From Draconibacterium orientale (GTDB taxonomy: Bacteria; Bacteroidota; Bacteroidia; Bacteroidales; Prolixibacteraceae): 64,000 nucleotides of DNA. The translations under genes were made by a program, and so were the position numbers. Positions 1 to 9,240 of this stretch are shown here, piece by piece (positions within the stretch are counted from its first letter, which is position 1; each line of letters begins with the position of its first letter). The notes beneath the pieces were generated by a model. The model was not told where the DNA came from, ran no database searches, and saw only the letters and a list, made by a program, of their open reading frames with translations. Where the stretch lies: contig NZ_CP007451.1 of the NCBI RefSeq assembly GCF_000626635.1, forward strand, positions 4,570,501 through 4,634,500. The letters run 5' to 3'.

Positions 1-90
1 TCGGCAAGTTTAAAAGTAAACAGCACCAATCGCCAGTTTATTTCCTATAATGGCGACTTGGTTCCGATTGAAGAAAAAGAGAAAAAGTAG
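1..90 (+). CDS. C-terminal end of an unidentified protein (partial)
   Basis: An open frame enters from the left edge and ends at a TAG at 88-90, giving 29 residues that finish in a charged IEEKEKK tail. Too little is present to name the family. It is convergent with sfsA, and a hairpin terminator lies just downstream. Calling it the end of a real gene rests on the frame being open from base 1 and on the well-placed terminator. Confidence 0.5.
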   Translation, partial: SASLKVNSTNRQFISYNGDLVPIEEKEKK

Positions 91-110
91 AATTTTATTT
101 TTCACAGAGT

Positions 111-143
111 AAAGCCGGGATAATTAAATATTCCGGCTTTTTT
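111..143. terminator. Intrinsic terminator, probably bidirectional
   Basis: A perfect 8-bp inverted repeat, AAAGCCGG at 111-118 and CCGGCTTT at 133-140, is followed by a T run on the plus strand and, in the other direction, by an AT-rich stretch. It sits between two convergent genes, so it can end both the partial left-edge gene and sfsA. Confidence 0.7.
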
Positions 144-834
144 ATAGCTCAAAAGGTAGTTTTTTGCTCCATGTAATTTCCGAGGGAGTTACTTTGGCCT
201 GCATCGGAAAAATCTCGACACCGGCCCTGTGAGCTTGCTTTAACAAGTCGGCATACACCGGATCGATTTCTTTGGCAGGGGCAAATAGCTGCACATCGCT
301 GCGCTGAATAATATAAAGCATAACAGCACGCATTCCCTGCCTTTTTACATCCATCAGTGTTTTCAAATGCTTCTGTCCGCGTGTAGTAACGGCATCCGGG
401 AACAAGGCGTATTCGTTTTCTTTCATAGAAACGTTTTTTACTTCAACGAAACACTTTTCTGTCTCATTCTCCGCATACACATCAAAACGCGAATCGCCAA
501 ATTTCACTTCGCGCTTTACGGTTGTATATTCATCCAGTCCCGGAATTTCTCCGTACAAAAGGGCTTCGTACGCCAACTTATTCGGATTGCCGGTATTAAT
601 ACCTACCCAGTCGCCGTTTATTTTTATCATTTCCCAGGTGAACTTTGTTTTTCGTTTTGGGTCGTCAACCGGTGTAAGATATACCTCTGCCCCATTTTCG
701 AGGCAACTTTTCATCGACCCGGAATTGGTGCAGTGCGCCACAATAATTTCACCGGTATCCAATTCAATATCAGCCAAAAACCGTTTGTAACGTTTTATCA
801 GCCGGCCATGAACAAGTTCTTTCTCAAATTTCAA
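142..834 (-). CDS. sfsA: DNA/RNA nuclease-like sugar fermentation stimulation protein SfsA
   Basis: The protein matches SfsA, a family with an N-terminal OB-like part and a C-terminal PD-(D/E)XK nuclease-like domain; its physiological role is uncertain. Visible signatures are GRLIKRYKRFLADIEL near the start, the HCTNSGSM motif, SRFDVYAE and CFVEVKNVSM (nuclease-like E-x-K), and TRGQKHLKTL. Length is 230 aa, which is normal for the family. The only ATG in frame is at 891, inside the 3' end of tsaD, and adds 19 residues that do not look like SfsA. I therefore prefer the TTG at 834, giving MKFEKELVHGRL. It lies directly downstream of tsaD on the same strand, so the two are probably cotranscribed. 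Confidence 0.88.
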   Translation of the reverse strand: MKFEKELVHGRLIKRYKRFLADIELDTGEIIVAHCTNSGSMKSCLENGAEVYLTPVDDPKRKTKFTWEMIKINGDWVGINTGNPNKLAYEALLYGEIPGLDEYTTVKREVKFGDSRFDVYAENETEKCFVEVKNVSMKENEYALFPDAVTTRGQKHLKTLMDVKRQGMRAVMLYIIQRSDVQLFAPAKEIDPVYADLLKQAHRAGVEIFPMQAKVTPSEITWSKKLPFEL

Positions 835-859
835 AATCAGGTATTTTCTGGTAATAATA

Positions 860-1888
860 TTACAGCTGAGTTCGTGCAAACGGAACGGCATCCTGACCGG
901 TAAATTCCTTATTCAGGTATTTGTAATAGCCGGTAATGGCAATCATAGCTGCATTATCCATGGTGTATTCAAACTTTGGAATAATCAGGTTCCAGCGGTG
1001 CTTTTTGGCATTATTCTGCAGTGCCTTACGCAACCCCGAATTGGCAGAAACACCACCGGCAACAGTAATTTCGTTAACGCCTGTTTCGCGGGCAGCCCGT
1101 TTTAATTTGCTAAGCAAAATTTCAATAATGGTGTGCTGCAACGATGCACAAAGATCGGCCAGGTTCTCTTCCACAAAGTTTTCATTCTCTTTCAGATTGT
1201 CGCGCAAAAAGTACAGAAAATTGGTTTTTAAGCCACTAAAACTGTAGTCTAAACCCGGAATCCGTGGGCGCGAAAATTCAAAACGGTGCGGATCGCCTTC
1301 TTTTGCCAAACGATCGACATGCGGACCTCCCGGATAAGGCAAGCCCATAACTTTTGCACATTTATCAAACGCCTCTCCGGCAGCATCATCAATGGTTTGC
1401 CCAATCACTTCCATATCCAGATGGTTGCGCACAAGAATAATTTGCGAATTACCGCCTGAAACCAACAAACACAAAAACGGAAATTTGGGCGGGTTAAATT
1501 CCACTCCATTTTCTTTGATAAACAGAGCCAGCACGTGCCCCTGCAAATGATTCACCTCAATTAACGGTATTTTCGAAGCCAGCGAAAAACCCTTTGCAAA
1601 CGAAGTACCTACCAGTAACGACCCCAGCAATCCCGGACCACGCGTAAAAGCTACAGCCGAAATTTCTTCACGTTCAATTCCGGCCCGTTTCATCGCCAGA
1701 TCAACCACCGGGATGATATTTTGCTGATGTGCACGCGAAGCCAGTTCGGGCACTACCCCACCGTACTCTTCATGAACTTTCTGCGAAGCCACCACATTCG
1801 ACAGTATTTCTCCATCGCGAATGATGGCAGCAGAAGTATCGTCGCACGACGATTCGATACCCATTATTATAATTCCTTTATCAGCCAT
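860..1888 (-). CDS. tsaD: tRNA N6-adenosine threonylcarbamoyltransferase TsaD
   Basis: TsaD transfers the threonylcarbamoyl group from TC-AMP to A37 of ANN-decoding tRNAs, with TsaB and TsaE as partners in the cytoplasm. The 342-aa protein has the ASKHA-type start MGIESSCDDTSAA, the metal-binding HLQGH (His114 and His118), the SGGNSQI loop, GEAFDKCAKVMGLPYPGG and the C-terminal DNAAMIA motif. The length is typical. An internal ATG at residue 9 is an alternative start. The gene is divergent from the TamB gene and precedes sfsA. A second t6A-pathway gene, tcdA, occurs at 48262-48975. Confidence 0.97.
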   Translation of the reverse strand: MADKGIIIMGIESSCDDTSAAIIRDGEILSNVVASQKVHEEYGGVVPELASRAHQQNIIPVVDLAMKRAGIEREEISAVAFTRGPGLLGSLLVGTSFAKGFSLASKIPLIEVNHLQGHVLALFIKENGVEFNPPKFPFLCLLVSGGNSQIILVRNHLDMEVIGQTIDDAAGEAFDKCAKVMGLPYPGGPHVDRLAKEGDPHRFEFSRPRIPGLDYSFSGLKTNFLYFLRDNLKENENFVEENLADLCASLQHTIIEILLSKLKRAARETGVNEITVAGGVSANSGLRKALQNNAKKHRWNLIIPKFEYTMDNAAMIAITGYYKYLNKEFTGQDAVPFARTQL

Positions 1889-1942
1889 AAAAATCTTCCC
1901 TTTTTTTACCTCAATAAAACACGATAAACGCTGTTGGGTTTA

Positions 1943-1950
1943 TATCTTTG
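1943..1950 (+). promoter_or_regulatory. -7 promoter element upstream of the TamB gene
   Basis: TATCTTTG fits the Bacteroidota -7 consensus TAnnTTTG and lies 62 bases before the ATG of the TamB gene. No clear TTG is visible at the matching -33 distance, so this is a partial match only. Confidence 0.4.
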
Positions 1951-2011
1951 CACTTATTAAAAATAAATAGTTAACAAAAACGCGCTATCCTTTTTATTGT
2001 TATTAATTGAA

Positions 2012-5000
2012 ATGGATTATGTTCGTTCTAAAATTGCAAAACTATTAAAAAAAGGCTGGAAAATAATCATTGTTTTGCTGGCAGCATTTATAATGTTGCC
2101 GGGCGGTATTTTTGTGCTTATTCAAAACAGCTGGGTGCAAACGCAAATTACGCGACAAATAGCCAAAAATCTCTCAAAAGATTTAAATACCAACATCACA
2201 ATTGGCAAAGTTGATATTGGCTTTTTTAAACGCCTAACGCTGAAAGATGTTTTAATTGAAGATCAGCTGGGCGATACGCTGATTTACAGCGAACAAATAA
2301 AAGCCCGGGTTGACACTTTAAAGTTTAAACGCAAACAGGTTGTTTTAAAAGATCTTTATTTTGAAAATAACCGTATTTACATCTCGAAAGACACGGCCGA
2401 TGTTTTCAATTTTGGTTTTCTGGTAGAAGAATTTGGGGCCAACCCGGAAAAAGACACGCTAAATGCCTGGACCTTTGCTTGCCGTACGTTTAATTTTAAC
2501 GACATGCAAATTCGGTATGTTAATAACGAAAACGAAAGCCACCCGATTTTAGATACCCGGAATTTGAATCTGAAGGTCTCAGATTTTTATTCGTTTCGCG
2601 ATTCTGTTGCGTTCCGGATTGAAGATTTAAGCGTTGATGCCGACCCCAACTTACACCTAAAACAAGCTGCTGCCAACATTACAAACGTTGGAAAAGTACT
2701 TACCGTTGAAAATTTTAATATGGTAAGCAACCATTCGTCGCTAACCAACACCAATATGCGTTTTCAGTTTTACAGCGCCAGCGACTCGATGAACCGCAGC
2801 TTTGATATGGATATTCAAATTGCCGATTCTGAAATTGGAATGCAGGAAATTGGAGCTCTGATTCCTTCGCTTAAAGGAATGCGCGATGAAATAAAACTTT
2901 CAGGAATTATATACGGCAGCCTGAACGACCTGAAAGGAAAAAACCTGTACCTGCAAACAGCCAACGAAACCAATGCACTGCTCGACTTTTATGTGAACGA
3001 CCTGCTTAATCCGGCCAATATGTACCTGTTTCTCGATTTAAAAAATTCAAATACAACGTTTCAGGACATCAGCAGCATTCGCCTACCCAACAGCGTACCA
3101 AACAGCTACATACGCTTTCCCGAGAGTTTTTACGAGGCTGGCCAGCTACAGTTTAAAGGTAATTTTAGTGGTTTCTTAACCGATTTTGTAACCTTCGGAA
3201 CCCTGCAAAGCGAAATGGGCTCATTAACCACCGATATATTGGTTATGCCCGAAAAAGAAGGACAAATTTATTACCGGGGAAATCTTTCAACAGTAAACTT
3301 CCAGTTGGGCGAACTTTTTAAACATGAAGAGCTGGGAGCTATTACCCTGCAAGGATCGGCCGATGGGCAGTTCAACAAAACCACCGAAGCTGTTTCCGGT
3401 ATTTTTAAAGGCACTATTGATAGTATTGAATACAATAACTACAACTACCGGCACCTGTCGATTGATGGAATATTACACGAAAAAATGTTCGATGGTTTAC
3501 TCGAAATTCAAGACCCGAACCTCGATTTCACCTTTATCGGGGAGCTTGACCTGAACAAAAAAATTCCGCGTTTCGATTTTAATATGAATCTGCGACACGC
3601 CTACACGGGTAACCTGAATTTTACGCAAAACTTTCCGGCAAGCAACATGGCTTTTCAAATGGAAGCCAACTTTACCGGCGATAGAATCGACAATATTAAC
3701 GGGATGATCTCGGTAAAAGAAGGATACTACAGTAACCGAAACGGCGAGGTAAACCTGCAAGGAATTGAGTTTCGTGCCAACCAGGAAGCGGGCAAAAACA
3801 AGCTTCGTATCGAGTCTGATTTTCTAGATGCTGAAATATTGGGCGCATACAACTTTCGAAACTTAAAAAACGATTTCTTTCAGTTGGTAAATCATTATGT
3901 TCCGGCCGCAAGAATACCGGCAGATACAACAAGAGCCAATTCAAATAATTTTGATTACAACCTTAACGCAAAAGATATTAACCCGCTGGTAAAAATATTT
4001 ATTCCGGAACTGGAATTTGAAGGGCCGTTTTTATTGTACGGAAAAATAAACGCACCAAGAAATATTCTGAATTTAAACGGAAGTATTCCGGGTGTAAAAT
4101 ACAACAACAATTGGGCACGCGATGTATATATTGGAAACAACGCGCTGAATGGCCGTTATAACTCCAAATTCAGAATTGGAGAATTGTACCAGCGAAATGG
4201 CTTTCTGCTGTACAATTTTACGGTTGACAGCAAAATGGCCAACAACGAACTCGAAAACATAATATCGTGGAGTAATTTTGATGAACTTACCTACAGTGGA
4301 GCTATTCGAACGCAATCGAAATTTTCCTATTCCGATTCCACAAAACTGCGCCACATTGATATTTACGGGCAACCATCGCAAATTTATGTAGCCGACACGC
4401 TTTGGTCGGTAAATCCGTTTTATGCCAGCATTGATACTACGTCGATAAAAGTAGATGGATTTAAAATTCAACATGCCAACCAGATTTTTACTATCGACGG
4501 TAGCATTACCAGCAAAAAAGCAGACCTCGTAAGGTTGGAAATGGAAAACATCGATCTAAACTATCTGGATAAGTATTTCGACAAAACAATTGACCTGGAA
4601 GGTAAAATAAACGGATACTTTGGTTTTTCGCGTTTATTTGACGAGCCTGTTATTTTATCGGATCTGAGAATCGACAGTCTTTCGTACAAAAACGAATACA
4701 TGGGGAATATTTTTCTGTCCAGTCAGTGGAACCAGGCCAACTCCGTTATCGATTCCGAGTTAAAAGTTATCAGGAATAACAAAACAAACTTTCACGCAGC
4801 CGGCTCCTACACTCCTTCGGCCGGAGATTTGGATTTTGATATAGAAGTTGACAGTGCTTCGTTATTGATTTTGTCGGCTTTTATGCGCGAGAACTTTTCC
4901 AATTTCCAGGGGGCAGCATCGGGTAAAGTAAACCTGGGCGGCAATGTAAAAGGTATCCTTTTAAATGGTGCGCTTTATGGGGCCAATGCCGGCTTAACCA

Positions 5001-6448
5001 TCGATGCTACGCAGGTTCCCTATCATTTTTCCGATTCGGTTTATTTTAAGAACAGAAGTATAATATTCGATAATATTACGGTTTTCGACGACCAGAACAA
5101 TACGGCCATTTTTGATGGAGAAATTACGCAGCATAACTTTCAGAACATGACTTACAACCTGAATTTTCAGTCGAATAAAATAAAAGCGCTAAATACTACT
5201 CAAAAAGATAATGACCAGTTTTACGGTGTAGTAATGGCCAACGGAGGTATCGAAATCGAGGGGCAGGCAACACGTGTAAATCTAACTTGCTTTGGGACCA
5301 CTTTGCCCGGAACCGACATTAAAATATCGATGGAAAGCCAGAGCGAACTGAAACAATACGACTTTCTGGAGTTTGTTAAACCGGATGAAGAAAAGGAAGA
5401 ATCGGCTTTTTTTACCAATAGCTCAAACCGCGATGCCGGAGGTTTTAATTTAGGCATTACCGTTGAAGCCACTCCCGATGCCGAAGTTCAGCTGATTTAC
5501 AATTCGCAGATCGGCGACGTTATTCATGCAAAAGGTGAAGGAATTTTGCTTTTTGAAATGGATAATGAAGGAAACATGAGCCTCTCAGGAAACTATAATC
5601 CAACCGAAGGCGATTACCTGTTCACCCTGCAAAATGTAATGAACAAGCGCTTTTCGATTGAGCCGGGCGGTTCAATACTTTGGTCGGGCGATCCTTATAA
5701 TGCAATTGTTGACTTACAGGCAATTTATAAACTAAAAGCATCTTTAAATGATTTGCCAACAAGTTACCAGCAATTTTCTCAAACCAATCGTGTGCCGGTA
5801 GAATGTATTATTAACCTTCAGGATGAACTGGTTAATCCTACTATTGGTTTTGATATCAACTTTCCAAATATTGAAGAACCGCTACGTGATGAGTTACAGC
5901 AGTTTTTTAAAACCGAGGAGGAAATGAACAAACAAATCCTTTCGTTAATCGTTCTCGGAAAATTTTATACGCCCGAATATGTACGGGGAACTTTTGAAGC
6001 CCAAAACCCAAATATGATAGGTACAACGGCCAGCGAAGTTTTTTCGAACCAACTAAGTAACTGGCTCTCGCAAATTGATGAAAACTGGGATATTGGTATT
6101 AATTACCGCCCCGGAAACCAGGTTACCAACGATGAAATTGAGCTGGCACTGAGTACACAGATTTTTAACGACCGGGTAACATTGAACGGAAATATTGGAA
6201 ATAATACGAACCAGTACGGAACCAATAACAACAACAGCAGTCAAATAGTTGGCGACTTTGAAATGAGCGTAAAACTGGTGCGCAGTGGAAAAATTCTTTT
6301 CAAAGTTTACAACCGGTCGAATAACAACCTTATATACGACACAGCTCCTTATACCCAGGGAATTGGTTTATCGTTTAAAGAAGAATATAATTCGATTGAT
6401 GAACTGATTACAAAATTTGGCAAACTTTTTAAAAAGAAAGAGAACTAG
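2012..6448 (+). CDS. Translocation/assembly module TamB domain protein
   Basis: This is a very long (1478 aa) envelope protein of the AsmA/TamB type, thought to bridge inner and outer membranes for phospholipid transport and outer-membrane protein assembly. An N-terminal basic segment is followed by one membrane anchor (IIVLLAAFIMLPGGIFVLIQ), then long repetitive beta-rich sequence. The C-terminal part carries the TamB domain, with the characteristic EGDYLFTLQNVMNKRFSIEP and a GGSILWSGDPYNA motif about 250 residues from the end. A TTG at 1997 would add five residues, but the ATG at 2012 is the better start because the hydrophobic anchor then follows a short basic N terminus. It is divergent from tsaD and no TamA homologue is adjacent. 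Confidence 0.9.
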   Translation: MDYVRSKIAKLLKKGWKIIIVLLAAFIMLPGGIFVLIQNSWVQTQITRQIAKNLSKDLNTNITIGKVDIGFFKRLTLKDVLIEDQLGDTLIYSEQIKARVDTLKFKRKQVVLKDLYFENNRIYISKDTADVFNFGFLVEEFGANPEKDTLNAWTFACRTFNFNDMQIRYVNNENESHPILDTRNLNLKVSDFYSFRDSVAFRIEDLSVDADPNLHLKQAAANITNVGKVLTVENFNMVSNHSSLTNTNMRFQFYSASDSMNRSFDMDIQIADSEIGMQEIGALIPSLKGMRDEIKLSGIIYGSLNDLKGKNLYLQTANETNALLDFYVNDLLNPANMYLFLDLKNSNTTFQDISSIRLPNSVPNSYIRFPESFYEAGQLQFKGNFSGFLTDFVTFGTLQSEMGSLTTDILVMPEKEGQIYYRGNLSTVNFQLGELFKHEELGAITLQGSADGQFNKTTEAVSGIFKGTIDSIEYNNYNYRHLSIDGILHEKMFDGLLEIQDPNLDFTFIGELDLNKKIPRFDFNMNLRHAYTGNLNFTQNFPASNMAFQMEANFTGDRIDNINGMISVKEGYYSNRNGEVNLQGIEFRANQEAGKNKLRIESDFLDAEILGAYNFRNLKNDFFQLVNHYVPAARIPADTTRANSNNFDYNLNAKDINPLVKIFIPELEFEGPFLLYGKINAPRNILNLNGSIPGVKYNNNWARDVYIGNNALNGRYNSKFRIGELYQRNGFLLYNFTVDSKMANNELENIISWSNFDELTYSGAIRTQSKFSYSDSTKLRHIDIYGQPSQIYVADTLWSVNPFYASIDTTSIKVDGFKIQHANQIFTIDGSITSKKADLVRLEMENIDLNYLDKYFDKTIDLEGKINGYFGFSRLFDEPVILSDLRIDSLSYKNEYMGNIFLSSQWNQANSVIDSELKVIRNNKTNFHAAGSYTPSAGDLDFDIEVDSASLLILSAFMRENFSNFQGAASGKVNLGGNVKGILLNGALYGANAGLTIDATQVPYHFSDSVYFKNRSIIFDNITVFDDQNNTAIFDGEITQHNFQNMTYNLNFQSNKIKALNTTQKDNDQFYGVVMANGGIEIEGQATRVNLTCFGTTLPGTDIKISMESQSELKQYDFLEFVKPDEEKEESAFFTNSSNRDAGGFNLGITVEATPDAEVQLIYNSQIGDVIHAKGEGILLFEMDNEGNMSLSGNYNPTEGDYLFTLQNVMNKRFSIEPGGSILWSGDPYNAIVDLQAIYKLKASLNDLPTSYQQFSQTNRVPVECIINLQDELVNPTIGFDINFPNIEEPLRDELQQFFKTEEEMNKQILSLIVLGKFYTPEYVRGTFEAQNPNMIGTTASEVFSNQLSNWLSQIDENWDIGINYRPGNQVTNDEIELALSTQIFNDRVTLNGNIGNNTNQYGTNNNNSSQIVGDFEMSVKLVRSGKILFKVYNRSNNNLIYDTAPYTQGIGLSFKEEYNSIDELITKFGKLFKKKEN

Positions 6449-6521
6449 TGTTCACTTTTATTCCGGCACATAAAAAGGCCGGTTCTATATTATAAATCAT
6501 AAAAAAAACTGACCGATTTCC

Positions 6522-6551
6522 TTTGCAAATATTTTACTTCCGGTAATTTTG
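6522..6551 (+). promoter_or_regulatory. Promoter of the NhaD antiporter gene
   Basis: TTTG at 6522-6525, an 18-base spacer and TAATTTTG at 6544-6551 match the Bacteroidota sigma-ABfr consensus. The element lies 42 bases before the ATG at 6593. Confidence 0.55.
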
Positions 6552-6592
6552 CAATTCTTTAATACAAAAACTTATACCTAAAATTATTTACT

Positions 6593-7972
6593 ATGTTTAT
6601 ATTAATGGTTGTTGTATTTGTTCTGGGCTATGTTGCCATAGCGCTGGAGCATCCACTTAAAGTCGATAAGGCGGCATCGGCTTTAATTATTGGCACCTTA
6701 TGCTGGGTAGTATATGTACTTGGTGCTGAAGGCATTTTACATCTCGGCTTTAGCCCGGCCTGGGAGGCATTCCTTGTCGCTCATCCCGATTCGCACGGCT
6801 TACATGCTGCTCATGAATTTATTGTTGAATCGGAGATTATCCATCATTTGGGCGAAATCAGTGAAATTTTATTCTTCCTGCTTGGCGCAATGACCATTGT
6901 TGAAGTGGTTGATCAGCACGAAGGATTTAAAATTATTACCGATAAAATAAAAACCACCAATAAAGTAAAACTACTGTGGATATTGAGTTTGCTTACATTC
7001 TTCATGTCGGCACTGCTTGATAACCTCACTACAACAATCGTTTTGGTTGCATTGCTCCGAAAACTGATCGACGACAAACAAACCCGCTGGTTTTTTGCAA
7101 GTATGGTGGTATTAGCGGCCAATGCCGGTGGTGCGTGGTCGCCAATTGGCGATGTTACCACCATTATGTTGTGGATTGGCGGACAGGTTACAGCAGGTAC
7201 AATTATAACGAATGTAATTCTGCCTAGTTTGGTTTGTATGGTTGTTCCGTTGGCCATACTTTCGGTAACCATGAAAGGAAATGTTCAACGCCCGGCAATC
7301 GACGAAGACGAAGTGGAATACAGTACCGAAAAAGAACGGCTTCTGTTCCTTATTTTGGGTGTATCCGGTTTATTGTTCGTTCCGGTATTTAAAACCATCA
7401 CCCACCTGCCTCCTTACATGGGAATGTTACTTTCGTTAGGCCTTTTGTGGGTGGTTGGCGAAATTGTTCACAAAGACAAACCAAAAGAAATTAAAGAAAA
7501 ACTAAAAGTTACAGCTGTAATTCAGCGCATTGATGTACCAACTGTATTGTTTTTCCTTGGAATACTTTCGGCAGTTGCAGCCTTACAATCAGCCGGACAC
7601 TTAAATATCCTGGCCACTTATCTCGATGAGAAACTGGGCAACATTTACCTGATCGACCTTGCCATTGGTGTGCTTTCGTCGGTGGTTGACAATGTTCCGT
7701 TGGTAGCAGGTGCAATGGGTATGTACCCGATTGCCGATGCCGGAGCTGTTGGTTACCAGGCTGCCTTTGTTCAGGATGGAGCTTTCTGGGAATTCCTGGC
7801 CTACACAGCCGGTACCGGTGGCAGTATGTTAATTATTGGCTCGGCTGCTGGTGTGGCTGCCATGGGATTGGAAAAAATCGATTTTATCTGGTACCTGAAA
7901 AAAATCAGCTGGCTGGCTTTAATTGGCTATCTGGCAGGTGCCGCAGTTTACTTTGTAATGTTTGGCCTGTAA
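6593..7972 (+). CDS. nhaD: NhaD-type sodium:proton antiporter
   Basis: A 459-aa polytopic inner-membrane protein of the ion transporter (ArsB/NhaD) superfamily, exchanging cytoplasmic Na+ for external H+. It begins directly with a membrane segment (MFILMVVVFVLGYVAIALEH). Conserved NhaD features are ALLDNLTTTIVL, NAGGAWSPIGDVTTIMLW and, in the second half, SSVVDNVPLVAGAMGMY and GTGGSMLIIGSAAGVAAMG, which together form the pseudo-repeat structure of the family. It has its own promoter and a strong terminator at 8053-8087, so it is probably monocistronic. A second, unrelated antiporter gene, nhaA, lies at 55494, which points to a saline habitat (inference). Confidence 0.93.
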   Translation: MFILMVVVFVLGYVAIALEHPLKVDKAASALIIGTLCWVVYVLGAEGILHLGFSPAWEAFLVAHPDSHGLHAAHEFIVESEIIHHLGEISEILFFLLGAMTIVEVVDQHEGFKIITDKIKTTNKVKLLWILSLLTFFMSALLDNLTTTIVLVALLRKLIDDKQTRWFFASMVVLAANAGGAWSPIGDVTTIMLWIGGQVTAGTIITNVILPSLVCMVVPLAILSVTMKGNVQRPAIDEDEVEYSTEKERLLFLILGVSGLLFVPVFKTITHLPPYMGMLLSLGLLWVVGEIVHKDKPKEIKEKLKVTAVIQRIDVPTVLFFLGILSAVAALQSAGHLNILATYLDEKLGNIYLIDLAIGVLSSVVDNVPLVAGAMGMYPIADAGAVGYQAAFVQDGAFWEFLAYTAGTGGSMLIIGSAAGVAAMGLEKIDFIWYLKKISWLALIGYLAGAAVYFVMFGL

Positions 7973-8052
7973 TATCAAAAATCAGTTGTTCATAACTCTA
8001 TAAGATACGAGGTGCAGAGCAAGCAAAACGGTTAAAATATTACTTATTTTAG

Positions 8053-8087
8053 CGAGGTATAATATTTAAGGTTATACCTCGTTTTTT
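8053..8087 (+). terminator. Intrinsic terminator after nhaD
   Basis: A perfect 10-bp inverted repeat, CGAGGTATAA at 8053-8062 and TTATACCTCG at 8072-8081, is followed by six T. Confidence 0.85.
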
Positions 8088-8122
8088 ATTTTAAGAATTG
8101 TAAAAAAAATAATTGGATAAAC

Positions 8123-8815
8123 ATGTTTAACTTATTGATGATTCAGACTGATCTTCCACAAGAGTTGGAAGCTATGGCGACCGAGCCGGAAGGCATTTCA
8201 ACAAAATTTATAGATCTGGCGATGAAAGGTGGATGGATTATGATTCCGATTTTATTTTTGTCGGTAGTAGCCGTTTACATCTTTTTCGACCGCTATTTTG
8301 CCATAAAAAAAGCCGGAAGATTTGATTCAGGTTTGCTTGAAAAAATAAAAGTTTATATCACTTCAGGAAAAATCGATTCAGCCGTGGCACTGTGCCGCAG
8401 CAATCCCAACCCGGCATCGCGCATGTTGGAAAAAGGAATCAGCCGGATTGGCCGACCGCTAACCGACGTTAATGCCGCTATCGAAAATGTAGGTAACCTC
8501 GAGATTTCGAAACTGGAAAAAGGACTTCCGGTATTGGCATCGGTAGCCGGAGGAGCTCCAATGATCGGATTTCTTGGCACGGTGATGGGAATGATTCAGG
8601 CATTTTACGATATGTCGAACGCCGGAAACAATATTGATGTAACACTGCTTTCAACAGGTATTTACCAGGCAATGGTAACTACAGTTGCCGGATTAATCGT
8701 GGGTATTATCGCCTATTTCGCCTACAATATTTTGGTTTCGAATGTGGAGAAAGTGGTTTTTAAAATGGAAGCTACCACTTCTGAATTTATGGATCTGTTA
8801 AACGAACCGGCATAA
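8123..8815 (+). CDS. exbB: ExbB/TolQ family proton channel protein
   Basis: A 230-aa MotA/TolQ/ExbB protein that forms the proton-conducting stator with ExbD and drives TonB. There are three membrane segments: about residues 35-58 (GGWIMIPILFLSVVAVYIFF), 135-160 and 175-205. The signature GGAPMIGFLGTVMGMIQAF and the TGIYQAMVTTVAGLIVGIIAY helix are present. It is the first gene of an exbB-exbD-tonB cluster, with 10 bases to exbD, so the three are one operon that energises outer-membrane receptors. Confidence 0.94.
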   Translation: MFNLLMIQTDLPQELEAMATEPEGISTKFIDLAMKGGWIMIPILFLSVVAVYIFFDRYFAIKKAGRFDSGLLEKIKVYITSGKIDSAVALCRSNPNPASRMLEKGISRIGRPLTDVNAAIENVGNLEISKLEKGLPVLASVAGGAPMIGFLGTVMGMIQAFYDMSNAGNNIDVTLLSTGIYQAMVTTVAGLIVGIIAYFAYNILVSNVEKVVFKMEATTSEFMDLLNEPA

Positions 8816-8825
8816 TCTGTAGTAA

Positions 8826-9233
8826 ATGGCACTAAAAAAGAGAAATAAAGTAAATGCTGCATTTAGCATGTCGTCGATGACCGACATTGTATTTCTGTTG
8901 CTTATTTTCTTTATGGTTACCTCTACCCTGATTGCGCCAAATGCGCTGAAATTGTTGCTTCCGCAAAGTAACAATCAAACAGCTGCCAAGCCGATCACAA
9001 CCATATCGATAACATCCGATTTGAAATACTATATCAACGACGACAACAAGCTTCAAAGCGTAAAATTTGGTGAAATTGAGCCGTTTTTAACCAATAAGTT
9101 TGGTTCGGGTAACGACGATATTTTTATTTCGTTGCACGCCGATCAATCTGTTCCGGTTAACGAAGTGGTAAAAATAATGAACATTGCCCGCCGAAATAAG
9201 TATAAAATGATACTGGCAACATCGCCTGAATAG
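8826..9233 (+). CDS. exbD: ExbD/TolR family biopolymer transport protein
   Basis: A 135-aa single-pass inner-membrane protein, partner of ExbB. The membrane segment MTDIVFLLLIFFMVTSTL carries the conserved proton-binding Asp (residue 20). The periplasmic part (about residues 45-135) has the ExbD fold, with FISLHADQSVPVNEVVKIMN near the end. It starts 10 bases after exbB and stops 7 bases before the tonB start. Confidence 0.94.
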   Translation: MALKKRNKVNAAFSMSSMTDIVFLLLIFFMVTSTLIAPNALKLLLPQSNNQTAAKPITTISITSDLKYYINDDNKLQSVKFGEIEPFLTNKFGSGNDDIFISLHADQSVPVNEVVKIMNIARRNKYKMILATSPE

Positions 9234-9240
9234 ACGAAGA

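Noticed and set aside
367-903. 178-codon plus-strand frame opposite sfsA
   Set aside because: It is fully antisense to a well-conserved gene, has no recognisable protein features and no promoter.
1997-2011. TTG start for the TamB protein
   Set aside because: It adds five residues without a better initiation site; the ATG at 2012 gives the normal signal-anchor N terminus.
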